Position numbers and translations under genes: made by a program. The notes below the pieces were generated by a model that saw only the letters and a program-made list of their open reading frames with translations, was not told the DNA's origin and searched no databases. A stretch of 51,123 nt of DNA. Source: Flavobacteriaceae bacterium. Its GTDB lineage: Bacteria > Bacteroidota > Bacteroidia > Flavobacteriales > Flavobacteriaceae. The DNA is taken from assembly GCA_024742935.1 (NCBI GenBank), contig JANSXN010000014.1, positions 1 through 51,123 of the forward strand. Direction: 5' to 3'. Of the stretch, positions 26,757 through 34,258 are shown in pieces. The number at the start of each line of letters is the position of its first letter. Position 1 is the first letter of the stretch.

Positions 26757-27512
26757 ATGAATCAACGAAAAAAAATAATAGCAGCAAACTGGAAAATGTA
26801 TAAAAACCTGGCAGAGGCCAATGATTTTTTCACTTTTTTAATTGAAAAACTACCCAAAACTAAAGCAGAAATACTCATTGCGCCCTCCTTCACCAGTCTC
26901 TGGCATGCGTTTGAAACAACCCGCGAGCATCCGGTAGAAATCATTGCACAAAATATGCATCAGGAAGAAAAAGGAGCCTACACCGGTGAAGTATCGGCGG
27001 CCATGCTCAAAAGCGTCGGCATTCAACGCGTCATTTTAGGGCATAGTGAGCGACGCGAATACTTTGGTGAAACAGATACTTTACTCAAAGCGAAAGTAAA
27101 TACCGCCCTTCAAAACGAACTGAAAGTGATTTTCTGCATCGGTGAAAAACTGGAGCAACGCAAAGCCAACACCCATTTTGAACTGGTAAAAAACCAATTG
27201 CAAAACGCTTTGTTTGAATTGAATAAAAGCGACTGGAAACACATTGTCATAGCATACGAACCCGTTTGGGCCATTGGCACCGGTGAAACTGCCAGCCCCC
27301 AGCAAGCTCAGGAAATGCATCAGTTCATCAGGGAAACGATTGCAGGGGCTTATGGAAGTGACACTGCCGATGCGGTTTCTATCCTTTACGGCGGAAGCGT
27401 CAAACCCGACAATGCCCCAGCCCTCTTCTCACAACCCGATATTGATGGCGGACTCGTAGGCGGTGCATCACTGGAAGTAGATTCGTTTATTGACATCATA
27501 AAAGCCGTTTAA
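26757..27512 (+). CDS. tpiA: Triose-phosphate isomerase
   Basis: 251 residues from the ATG at 26757; the frame extends upstream to a TTG but the family begins at MNQRKKIIAANWKMYKN. It interconverts dihydroxyacetone phosphate and glyceraldehyde 3-phosphate. Substrate residues AANWKMY (Asn, Lys), the catalytic His in ILGHSERR, the catalytic Glu in YEPVWAIGTG, the mobile loop after it and the phosphate-binding ILYGGSVKPDN and GGLVGGASL are all intact. The stop overlaps the prmA start (TAATG). Confidence 0.97.
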   Translation: MNQRKKIIAANWKMYKNLAEANDFFTFLIEKLPKTKAEILIAPSFTSLWHAFETTREHPVEIIAQNMHQEEKGAYTGEVSAAMLKSVGIQRVILGHSERREYFGETDTLLKAKVNTALQNELKVIFCIGEKLEQRKANTHFELVKNQLQNALFELNKSDWKHIVIAYEPVWAIGTGETASPQQAQEMHQFIRETIAGAYGSDTADAVSILYGGSVKPDNAPALFSQPDIDGGLVGGASLEVDSFIDIIKAV

Positions 27513-28354
27513 TGGAACTCATCTATCTCGAATTTGACTTTAAGGTCACACCCACAGAGATTGGGAGAGACATCCTCATTGCCGAACTAGGCTATGCCGG
27601 CTTTGAAAGCTTTGTAGAAACCGATGAAGGTGTAACAGCCTACATACAACAAAAAGACTGGAATGAAAATCTGCTGGACGAAGTAGAAATACTTACCAAC
27701 ACTGCGTTTGACATTCAGTACACCCAAAAAGAAATCGAGCAGGTCAACTGGAATGAAGAATGGGAAAAAAACTTTGAACCCATACTCGTTGACAATCGTT
27801 GCTCAGTGAGAGCGCCGTTTCACCCAAAACCGGATGTGGAATTTGATATCGTTATCGAACCCAAAATGTCTTTTGGGACGGGGCATCACGAGACCACGCA
27901 TATGATGATTCAACACATCCTTAACAACGAATGGAACTGTAAAAAGGTACTGGATATGGGATGCGGCACTGCTGTTCTGGCAATTCTCGCCGAAATGAAA
28001 GGCGCCAAACCCATCGATGCCATCGACATTGACAACTGGTGTTATTTGAACTCAATAGAAAATGCCGAGCGCAACCATTGCAAGCACATCACTGTGTATG
28101 AAGGAGATGCGACGCTGCTAAATGGAAAAAGCTATGACACCATCATTGCCAATATCAACCGAAACATTCTACTCAACGATATGACAACGTATGCCGCGTG
28201 CCTAAAACCGGGCGGCGAACTCTACCTCAGCGGATTCTACACAGAAGACCTGGAGATTATTAAAGCTGAATGCAATAAACACAAATTACAATTCGTTGAT
28301 AATCTGAAACGTAATAACTGGGTAGCCGCAAAATTTATTAAATTTGAACCTTGA
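27512..28354 (+). CDS. prmA: Ribosomal protein L11 methyltransferase
   Basis: 280 residues; its ATG shares one base with the tpiA stop. The N-terminal L11-binding domain (about 1-95) is followed by the Rossmann fold with FGTGHHETTHMM (PrmA-specific, near 126), the S-adenosylmethionine motif VLDMGCGTAVLAILA near 148, IDIDNWCYLNSIENA near 172 and the substrate loop IIANINRNIL near 212 (usually NxxxN). It methylates L11 at several positions. It is followed by clpS. Confidence 0.95.
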   Translation: MELIYLEFDFKVTPTEIGRDILIAELGYAGFESFVETDEGVTAYIQQKDWNENLLDEVEILTNTAFDIQYTQKEIEQVNWNEEWEKNFEPILVDNRCSVRAPFHPKPDVEFDIVIEPKMSFGTGHHETTHMMIQHILNNEWNCKKVLDMGCGTAVLAILAEMKGAKPIDAIDIDNWCYLNSIENAERNHCKHITVYEGDATLLNGKSYDTIIANINRNILLNDMTTYAACLKPGGELYLSGFYTEDLEIIKAECNKHKLQFVDNLKRNNWVAAKFIKFEP

Positions 28355-28408
28355 ACCCACCTCCGATAAATCTATGGTGGGCGAAGCTTGAAACCTGAAA
28401 CCTAAAAA

Positions 28409-28684
28409 GTGAGTACAAAAGAAAAAATAAAGGAAGAAGTTGATATTCTAACTGACGAGCAGAAGAACAACGAGATTGTTTTGTTTAATGACGATGTCAA
28501 CACTTTTGACCATGTGATTGAAACCTTGGTCTATGCTTGTGAACACACACCCATACAGGCAGAGCAATGCGCCTGGATTGTACATTACAAAGGCAAATGC
28601 ACTGTAAAAACAGGCTCCTATGAAGAACTGGAACCCCGATGCAGCCTCCTGCTGGACGCCGGTTTAAGTGCTGAAATAGTTTAA
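28409..28684 (+). CDS. clpS: ATP-dependent Clp protease adaptor
   Basis: 91 residues from a GTG start (no closer ATG). ClpS delivers N-degron substrates to ClpA-type chaperones. The core LFNDDVNTFDHVIETLVYACEHTP includes the FNDDxxT/DH pair that binds the N-terminal residue, and QCAWIVHYKGKCTVKTG is the second conserved block. The 5' leader contains degenerate TTGAACC/TGAAACC heptamers that begin inside the prmA stop, so the two genes were probably once closely spaced. Confidence 0.95.
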   Translation: MSTKEKIKEEVDILTDEQKNNEIVLFNDDVNTFDHVIETLVYACEHTPIQAEQCAWIVHYKGKCTVKTGSYEELEPRCSLLLDAGLSAEIV

Positions 28685-28690
28685 ATTCTC

Positions 28691-28721
28691 TTTGCCCAAA
28701 GTAAAATAAAAAGTATATTTG
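28691..28721 (+). promoter_or_regulatory. Promoter of tRNA-Arg
   Basis: TTTG (28691-28694), exactly 19 bp, then TATATTTG (28714-28721): a model Bacteroidota promoter, 50 bp upstream of the mature tRNA 5' end. Confidence 0.8.
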
Positions 28722-28771
28722 CATCCGCTTTCAAAACAAGCGTGTTCTTTCAGAGGACACGCCCTCAAAAC

Positions 28772-28845
28772 GGCCTCGTGGCGCAACTGAATAGCGCATC
28801 TGATTACGGCTCAGAAGGTTACAGGTTTGAATCCTGTCGAGGTCA
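28772..28845 (+). tRNA. tRNA-Arg (anticodon ACG)
   Basis: 74-nt cloverleaf: acceptor GGCCTCG with CGAGGTC (one G-U pair), D stem GCGC/GCGC, anticodon stem CTGA/TCAG with loop TTACGGC (anticodon ACG, so A34 is expected to become inosine), T stem ACAGG/CCTGT with loop TTTGAAT, discriminator A. CCA is not encoded. Confidence 0.95.
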
Positions 28846-28867
28846 CGAATAAATAGTTCAATTAGAA

Positions 28868-28897
28868 AAAACGCCAAGTTTACTTGAGCGTTTTTTT
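28868..28897 (+). terminator. Terminator after tRNA-Arg
   Basis: AAAACGC-CAAGT pairs with ACTTG-AGCGTTTT-like arm and ends in seven T. Confidence 0.8.
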
Positions 28898-28940
28898 GTT
28901 TGAACTATTTTCAAAGCGGAGCTTTGTCAGGATGCGAAGC

Positions 28941-29064
28941 ACTCCTGTCGAGGTCACTTAATGCAGAAAGTCCGCTCTTTTTAGTGCGGATTTTTTTTTC
29001 TTTTACGAAGGGATGAAAAGCCCAAGCTTTCCGAGACCGGAGTAAAATAAAAAAACTGATGGCG
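28941..29064 (+). repeat. tRNA-Arg 3'-end copy unit 1
   Basis: Starts with tcctgtcgaggtcac (28943-28957), identical to the tRNA 3' end, then ttaatgcagaaag, a tccgc/gcgga terminator (28969-28999) and an AT-rich stretch. About 90% identical to the next unit. Confidence 0.85.
28969..28999 (+). terminator. Terminator-like hairpin in tRNA 3'-end copy unit 1
   Basis: TCCGC and GCGGA pair around a 10-nt loop and run into nine T. Confidence 0.7.
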
Positions 29065-29111
29065 ATAGCAGGCGGACTTTCTATTTTCAGGGGAGAGCTC
29101 AAAGGAAAGCG

Positions 29112-29233
29112 ACTCCTGTCGAGGTCACTTAATGCAGAAAGTCCGCTCTTTTTAGTGCGGATTTTTTTGTTTTATGCAGGGATGAAAAGCCCAAGCTTTT
29201 CAAGACCGAAGTAAAATAAAAAAACTGACGGCG
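29112..29233 (+). repeat. tRNA-Arg 3'-end copy unit 2
   Basis: Direct repeat of 28941-29064 with scattered changes; begins tcctgtcgaggtcac (29114-29128) and includes the same hairpin with T-run (29140-29168). Confidence 0.85.
29140..29168 (+). terminator. Terminator-like hairpin in tRNA 3'-end copy unit 2
   Basis: TCCGC and GCGGA with a 10-nt loop, followed by seven T. Confidence 0.7.
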
Positions 29234-29636
29234 CTCCACGAATCTGGTATGGCAAAAAAAGCCGTTCATTATGAGTATTTAATGCCCCAAATTAACATCC
29301 CGAAACCTGTAAAACTCTAAAAAAATAAGCAAATACTGTAGTAATTACAAATATTCGTCTTAATTCGTGAAGTCTTACGCATTTAAACTTCTAACCACTT
29401 AATTCTAAATTTTTCTTCAAAATGCGGAATTTCGTAAAACATAAAGAATAATTGTTTAAATTTGTTTTGTAAGAGCTTCATAAGTTTTTCTAGTATATTT
29501 AGATTCTCCCCATTTTTATTCCACTAATTCATTGAAAGTGTTATGTTTAAATTTATTTTAAACATCTACTAGGATAAAGCATTCTACTTTTAAGGTAATT
29601 ATTCAAATTAGAAAGTTTAACTAATAATTGTAGGAA
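29234..29636. other. AT-rich gap after the tRNA repeats
   Basis: About 400 bp of AT-rich sequence between the repeat units and the orphan gene. I see no open frame, hairpin or repeat that stands out. Confidence 0.5.
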
Positions 29637-30296
29637 ATGGATGGTTACAATACCGATTTAATAAAAATGGGGGGGATTTATGTCAAATTTAAAATTGAAT
29701 CCAATCAAAGTAATAAAAAGTTAATCAAAGAGAAATGCATTAAGCATTTTAGATATTATTACAATAAGAATATTCTCAAAAATAAAGAAGGCATTAAAAC
29801 TTCTATCCATTTTAAAGAGGAAAATGCCTATTTAAAAATAAAAATATTAATTTGGGGAACTTTGACTTATATGGGAGTTATTAATAATGGTTCGTTCAAA
29901 GCAGGAGTACTTGATATTATGAATGATATTAATAATTTTTCCAAGAATGGCATTCAAGTTCTTGAAAGTAAATTAAATAGTCACGGTCATAAAATTCTAA
30001 AATTACAAAGACGCACAGGTATGACTGGAAGAATTCAAAATATTTTCAATAAAATTGATACTTTTGAAAAAAAATTGAATAATTTAGACGGAATTGGATA
30101 TTGCATAGAGCTTTATAAAATAAGACAAGAAGTTGCTAATATTATTACAATTTTACCAAAACAAGATAAACATCATTTCATTAATAATTTAGATCACGTT
30201 TACAAAAAAAATCTTCCAGATCCTGATGTTAGGAGATCAAACTATTTATTGAATCGCTACGTGTTTAAGCATGAAGAAAATGTGATGTACATATAG
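29637..30296 (+). CDS. Orphan protein of unknown function
   Basis: 219 residues, Lys/Asn/Ile-rich and soluble. The N-terminal part looks like alternating strands (YVKFKIESN, SIHFKEENAYLKIKILIWG), followed by a small Gly-rich turn, then a helical C-terminal half (residues about 95-219) with ILKLQRRTGMTGRIQNIFNKI. No family is recognised and no catalytic motif seen. It is markedly more AT-rich than the flanking genes and lies just downstream of the tRNA-Arg end copies, which suggests acquisition by transfer. It may start at the internal ATG at 29667 (MGGIYVKF). Confidence 0.6.
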   Translation: MDGYNTDLIKMGGIYVKFKIESNQSNKKLIKEKCIKHFRYYYNKNILKNKEGIKTSIHFKEENAYLKIKILIWGTLTYMGVINNGSFKAGVLDIMNDINNFSKNGIQVLESKLNSHGHKILKLQRRTGMTGRIQNIFNKIDTFEKKLNNLDGIGYCIELYKIRQEVANIITILPKQDKHHFINNLDHVYKKNLPDPDVRRSNYLLNRYVFKHEENVMYI

Positions 30297-30459
30297 AGAA
30301 TACCTCTTCGCCCCAGCGAGATTGCAATACTTGACCCTCCATTCTGCGAGCCCTTGATACTTCGCAGAGCGAAACCCGATTGGAAATGTGTCTAAATAGA
30401 TCCCAACAACCATTGAGACTAACACTTAACACTGCCACTAAACACTTCCAAAAACCCCT

Positions 30460-31125
30460 CTAAATCACTCCCAAATCCTTCGCATTGGCAACCAGCTGAG
30501 TCGCATTTTTGGCCATAAAACGAATGCGAAGCTTTTGAAGATGCTTTTCAATGGTACTCAGGCTGGAGGGCTTGATGTTGTGTTGTCGGAAGTACTCTGA
30601 AATCTCATCCTGATTCAACCCCTTGGCAAGTTGATTGAGCAAGGCCACATCATAATCATTGATTTCCATCGTTGTTTTAGGTCTCAATGCAGCCTCAACC
30701 TGAGGAGAAAGATACGTTGAACCGGCAAAGACAACTTGTACGGCCTCAGCCAACTGCTCAAGTCCCTTACGTCCTTTACACACATAGGCGTCCACACCGT
30801 GCTTTTGAGTAAGGGAACGCACCTTTTGAAGTCGGTCTTCAATAGAATAAACAATAATCTTAAGCCCGGGATGTTCCTTTTTTAAGATCTGTGCCAATTC
30901 CTCCCCTGAACGCAAATGCTGCTCACGGTGGTCTGCTTTAAAAGAAAGGTCCGTGATAAGTAGGTCAAAGGGGTGACCGTCACGAAGGGCCGCCTTGATT
31001 TTCAAATAGGCATCATCACAGTAATGCACCGTTTCTATCTGTCGCAAGCCTCCTGCTTTCAGGGTGTTCAAAACCCCGGCAGTAATGCTGTCAAGGTCAT
31101 CGGCTATTAAAATTTTTTTTGACAT
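30460..31125 (-). CDS. Response regulator, receiver plus LuxR-like HTH
   Basis: 221 residues from the ATG at 31125 (MSKKILIADDLDSI). The open frame reaches 31173, but that overlaps the kinase gene. The receiver domain (about 1-125) has the acidic pair ADD near 8-10 and the phosphoacceptor Asp59 in LLITDLS. The C-terminal DNA-binding domain (about 155-221) is LuxR-like, with LLNQLAKGLNQDEISEYF and STIEKHLQKLRIRF. It follows the kinase stop by 1 bp, so the two are cotranslated partners. Target genes are unknown. Confidence 0.9.
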   Translation of the reverse strand: MSKKILIADDLDSITAGVLNTLKAGGLRQIETVHYCDDAYLKIKAALRDGHPFDLLITDLSFKADHREQHLRSGEELAQILKKEHPGLKIIVYSIEDRLQKVRSLTQKHGVDAYVCKGRKGLEQLAEAVQVVFAGSTYLSPQVEAALRPKTTMEINDYDVALLNQLAKGLNQDEISEYFRQHNIKPSSLSTIEKHLQKLRIRFMAKNATQLVANAKDLGVI

Positions 31126-31126
31126 C

Positions 31127-32767
31127 TTATAGTGTGAACCGGGCTTTGAATCCGCTACCGGGTTCTGTTTCAAATGTAATGGTTCCGTTTAAAACGAAAA
31201 TACGGTTTTCCGCATTTTGGAGTCCGTTTTTTTTATGAAGGCTGCTCCCGGCACCATTGTCGCGGTATTCCACGCTTATTTTTTTTCCAAATTGTTTGAA
31301 ATCAATCACCACAAGGGTCGCCTTGCTGTGCTTTTTCATATTGGTAAGCAGTTCCTGCAAAATTCTGTAAACAGCACGTTTTTTATCGTCATTAATCTGT
31401 TCCCAGTCAATGTCTTGACTGCCTTTGGTAATAACACTGCAATGGGCATTGGTATAAACCAGCATCAAATCATTCAACGTTTCAGCAAATTGCTCATTCA
31501 GATCGATAAAAGTATTTTCTCTGGAGATATCACGGGTTTTGATATAAATGGCTTCAAGATCATCGAGAATGGGAGCTGTATCAGTTTCAGAATCTTGCAA
31601 AAGAGTCATCACACGATACACATCGTTGGCGACCTCATCGTGCACCTTTTTGGAAATGCGGGTTTCAGTATTGTAGATTTCAACTTCCCGTGCCTTTCTA
31701 AAGCGCTGCCTGAGGTAATAAAACAGAAAAATAGCGATTAAAACCAGTAAAAGGGCTACTGCCTGATACCGTTGTTTTTGAGCACGCTCACGCTCCTGCT
31801 CCAGTTGAATGGCAAGAGTCCGCTCGCGTTCCTTAGCCACATTGTACTTCAAAGAGGCATAACTGTTCTGTTGTTTTAAACGCAGACTTTCGATGCTGTC
31901 TGTTACCGCTTTGTAGTTTAGCAGTTCAGGTTCATCGCCCAACTCAATCAACAAGGCATAAGCATCTTTCAAATAGGTGAGGCTGTTAATGCGATGTGCC
32001 AGTTCCAGGGCTTCAGAAGCATACATTTGGGCTGCCTCCCCATTGCCGCTTCTTTTTGAAACAGTAGCCAAATCACGGTAACTGGAGTATAAGCCTATGT
32101 TGTCGTTGTGTTCTAACCGCAGCTCCTTGGCTTTCTTCATAGAATCAATGGCCGTGGGTTGCCCGTTCAGAGCCGCTACATAATACAAATTATTAAGCAC
32201 CCGTGCATAATGTAAGGTATCTGTGGGCGGAATGCTTTTTGAATAAGCAAGTTCATAAAATCTACGGGCCTCATCCCAGTTCTTTTGATCCTTATAGATA
32301 ACACCCATATTATTCAATAAAATAAGACTATCGGTTTTTGTAGTTGTATACGACAAGGCTTTTTCATAATAGTCAATACTTTGTGTTGGGTTTTGCAATT
32401 GCCGGTACAAACGCCCCAGATGGTTGTAAGTCCTGCGGTAATCATCTGCAGTTGCCGGGGTTTTGGGTGAGGCATCAAGAAGACTGAGAATGGTTACAGC
32501 ACTTTGCTCACTTTCATACAACATGCCCAAATCCAGTTGTATGATGGTAATTAAATGCAAATGATACACCATCGCTGAAGTATCCTGGCGGCTTTCAGCT
32601 TCACTGCGCCGGCCTTCAAAATACACATAGGCATTGAGCAAATCATCACTGTGAGTGGGCTGCTGTCTTTTATTGTAATGGTAGAAAAGGCTATCAGTCT
32701 GTTTTTGACCACTCAACCATGAAAAATGGAAAAGAAAGAAACAAAGAAAAATAATTCGGATATTCAT
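31127..32767 (-). CDS. TPR-containing sensor histidine kinase (HisKA_3/NarL-type)
   Basis: 546 residues. A signal or uncleaved anchor (1-20), a periplasmic array of tetratricopeptide repeats (about 60-280, for example TQSIDYYEKALSYTTTK), a coiled coil (about 295-332), one membrane helix (335-352) and a cytoplasmic kinase core. The phosphoacceptor is His376 in SKKVHDEVANDVYRV; the ATP-binding lid shows Asn475 (LLTNMKKHS) and DNGAGSS (503-509). This is the usual Bacteroidota design in which periplasmic TPRs sense protein or envelope state. It pairs with the response regulator gene immediately downstream. Confidence 0.92.
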   Translation of the reverse strand: MNIRIIFLCFFLFHFSWLSGQKQTDSLFYHYNKRQQPTHSDDLLNAYVYFEGRRSEAESRQDTSAMVYHLHLITIIQLDLGMLYESEQSAVTILSLLDASPKTPATADDYRRTYNHLGRLYRQLQNPTQSIDYYEKALSYTTTKTDSLILLNNMGVIYKDQKNWDEARRFYELAYSKSIPPTDTLHYARVLNNLYYVAALNGQPTAIDSMKKAKELRLEHNDNIGLYSSYRDLATVSKRSGNGEAAQMYASEALELAHRINSLTYLKDAYALLIELGDEPELLNYKAVTDSIESLRLKQQNSYASLKYNVAKERERTLAIQLEQERERAQKQRYQAVALLLVLIAIFLFYYLRQRFRKAREVEIYNTETRISKKVHDEVANDVYRVMTLLQDSETDTAPILDDLEAIYIKTRDISRENTFIDLNEQFAETLNDLMLVYTNAHCSVITKGSQDIDWEQINDDKKRAVYRILQELLTNMKKHSKATLVVIDFKQFGKKISVEYRDNGAGSSLHKKNGLQNAENRIFVLNGTITFETEPGSGFKARFTL

Positions 32768-32771
32768 GCCA

Positions 32772-32780
32772 CTAAAGGTA
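32772..32780 (-). promoter_or_regulatory. Candidate -7 box TACCTTTAG almost touching the kinase start codon
   Basis: Minus-strand TAnnTTT match ending 4 bp before the ATG at 32767. If used, transcription would begin at or next to the start codon, giving a leaderless mRNA. Confidence 0.45.
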
Positions 32781-33060
32781 AAGAGATTTTTGGGAAATTT
32801 CCCCCTTAAACGTTGAGCCTTAAATTCATCCTCCTAACCCATCTATGCCGAAAGCATACTATTTAAAGGGCTTCACAAATAATTCCAATATGTATTTGAT
32901 ATACCCAATAAACAAAACACAACATGCAGTATATCAAATATTTAAATCATCATTTTAACAAAAACACATGAACGCTTTCTTGTTTGTATGTTGAAAACTT
33001 TGTTGACATCGTTTCAAATATTCCCACTGTTAAATTAAAAATCCATTTTATTTTTACAAT

Positions 33061-33441
33061 ATGATTAAGTTCAGAACTTTGTCTCGCAAGAATCCACAGG
33101 ATTTGGAGGCACAGGAGAAGTTTTATGCCATACCCGTTCACGGGAATGTCATAGAGCTAGAGAAACTCGCCAAGCGCGCAGCAGCAAAAAGCTCTTTAAC
33201 CAAGGGCGATTGCTACAACGTGATTGACAACTTTATGGACTCCATTATGGAGTATCTAGAAGAGGGTCAGCGCGTGCAGCTTGGTGGAGTGGGAACGTTT
33301 CGCATCTCGCTGAAAAGTGAAGGTGCCGAAACACCCGAAGAACTGACTTCGGCAAACATTAAGCGTTCGCGCATTGTGTTTACGCCCGGAGTTGAGCTCA
33401 AGAGAATGTTGAGGGACGTGAAGTACAAGAAAGTACTTTAA
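33061..33441 (+). CDS. HU-family DNA-binding protein
   Basis: 126 residues. The N-terminal extension (about 1-30) and the core KRAAAKSSLTKGDCYNVIDNFMDSIMEYLEEGQRVQLGGVGTFRISLKSEG (seen in pieces) are those of the Bacteroidota histone-like HU variants of about 120-150 residues. The C-terminal part contains IKRSRIVFTPGVELKRMLRDV. These dimeric proteins bend DNA. The gene sits alone, ahead of two terminators, next to the iteron array. Confidence 0.9.
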   Translation: MIKFRTLSRKNPQDLEAQEKFYAIPVHGNVIELEKLAKRAAAKSSLTKGDCYNVIDNFMDSIMEYLEEGQRVQLGGVGTFRISLKSEGAETPEELTSANIKRSRIVFTPGVELKRMLRDVKYKKVL

Positions 33442-33456
33442 TTCTCTCAAAAAAGT

Positions 33457-33481
33457 AAGGCCGGGTTGCCCCCCGACCTTT
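33457..33481 (+). terminator. Hairpin after the HU gene
   Basis: AAGGCCGGG and CCCGACCTT pair with one mismatch around a 6-nt loop. The T tail is short, so it may act together with the next hairpin. Confidence 0.55.
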
Positions 33482-33508
33482 ACCCAATCTCTTAGAGATT
33501 TTTAGCAG

Positions 33509-33541
33509 AACCCCGATGGAAATGATCCCGTCGGGGTTTTT
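33509..33541 (+). terminator. Strong intrinsic terminator downstream of the HU gene
   Basis: AACCCCGA and TCGGGGTT pair across a 16-nt loop and end in TTTTT. Confidence 0.85.
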
Positions 33542-33691
33542 GTTTGTTATAGTACAAATGTACCTAAAAGAAGGTTGATTTAAAAATTTAAATGATATCT
33601 GAAAATTTCATTTATAAACAGGCATTGTTAATATTTTATACATAGCCCGTAAATACAGACACTGCAAAAACAAAGCTGTTCCTCCATTTTT

Positions 33692-33765
33692 ATAAGCATC
33701 TACTTAAATTTTCATACGCATCCAAAAAAAATTTGATACGCATCGCGTAAAATTTTGATACGCAT
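33692..33765 (+). repeat. Iteron-like array, four units with exact 22-bp period
   Basis: ATACGCAT occurs at 33714, 33736 and 33758 and as ATAAGCAT at 33692, each 22 bp apart. Between them the A/T-rich spacers tend to AAATTTTG. Two helical turns apart, the sites would all face one side of the DNA. Confidence 0.85.
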
Positions 33766-34011
33766 TTCAAAAAACAGTCAACCTAAAACCCTCGGGACAT
33801 ACTATTTTGTAATTCTAACTTAAAACTTCTAACCTACCGTTCCTGCTGCCGGCAACCTGTCTCAAGTCTCATATCTCACGTCCACCGGCCGCCAAAGGCT
33901 TGTCACTTACGCTTCATAGCTTCAGCGACGGAGCGCCAACGGCGATGCTAAAATCTAAGAAGTATGACCTGTAGAGCAGGTGAGTTTTGTGTTTAATAGT
34001 TGAAAGTTTTT

Positions 34012-34059
34012 GGAATTTAGCTAACGCTCAGTTCGGCCGTTGGCCTCGGGTGGAATTTG
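34012..34059 (+). repeat. Dispersed repeat H2, copy 1
   Basis: ggaatttagctaacgctcag, then ttcggccgttggcctcg and tggaattt. The reverse complement at 43170-43218 differs at only two or three positions. Like H1 it is embedded in GGAATTT. Confidence 0.85.
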
Positions 34060-34154
34060 ATTTTTTGGAATTTTATAACTAATGAGGGAAACCGTAAAAA
34101 ACCCAAAACACAATCTTTTATCTTTGTTCTTAAGAGGGTTTTAACAAATTGTTT

Positions 34155-34162
34155 TATATTTG
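34155..34162 (+). promoter_or_regulatory. Candidate -7 box TATATTTG before the DUF4268 gene
   Basis: TAnnTTTG match, 97 bp before the DUF4268 ATG and 21 bp before the short leader frame. Confidence 0.5.
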
Positions 34163-34182
34163 TTTCAACCTCCAAAATTTAA

Positions 34183-34206
34183 ATGAAGGAGGTGGTACTC
34201 CCCTAA
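34183..34206 (+). other. Possible 7-residue leader peptide (MKEVVLP) with overlapping hairpins
   Basis: ATG AAG GAG GTG GTA CTC CCC TAA, preceded by a promoter-like box. GGAGGT (34188-34193) can pair with ACCTCC (34168-34173), or GGAG (34188-34191) with CTCC (34198-34201); the two are mutually exclusive, as in an attenuator. A GGAGG is unusual in this clade, whose ribosomes make little use of Shine-Dalgarno sequences. Speculative. Confidence 0.3.
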
Positions 34207-34258
34207 AATAATAATCATTTTTAATAATTAATTTTCACCAATCAGTAGAATATACCCC

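Larger units (their letters stand above)
33542..34258. other. Non-coding region with iteron array, repeat H2 and a short leader ORF
   Basis: Between the HU terminator and the DUF4268 gene. It holds the 22-bp repeat array (33692-33765), a stretch with ccggccgccaaaggc and gcgacggagcgccaacggcgatgc (33878-33950) that resembles other intergenic debris, repeat H2 (34012-34059), a TATATTTG box and an 8-codon reading frame (34183-34206). No longer gene is supported. Confidence 0.7.

Noticed and set aside
28941-29233. Are the repeat units extra tRNA genes?
   Set aside because: Each holds only the T-arm tail and acceptor 3' strand; no D or anticodon arm is present.
33692-33765. Could the 22-bp array be a CRISPR?
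   Set aside because: Only an 8-bp core repeats, spacers are A/T-rich and not unique sequence of 30 bp or so, and no cas genes are present.
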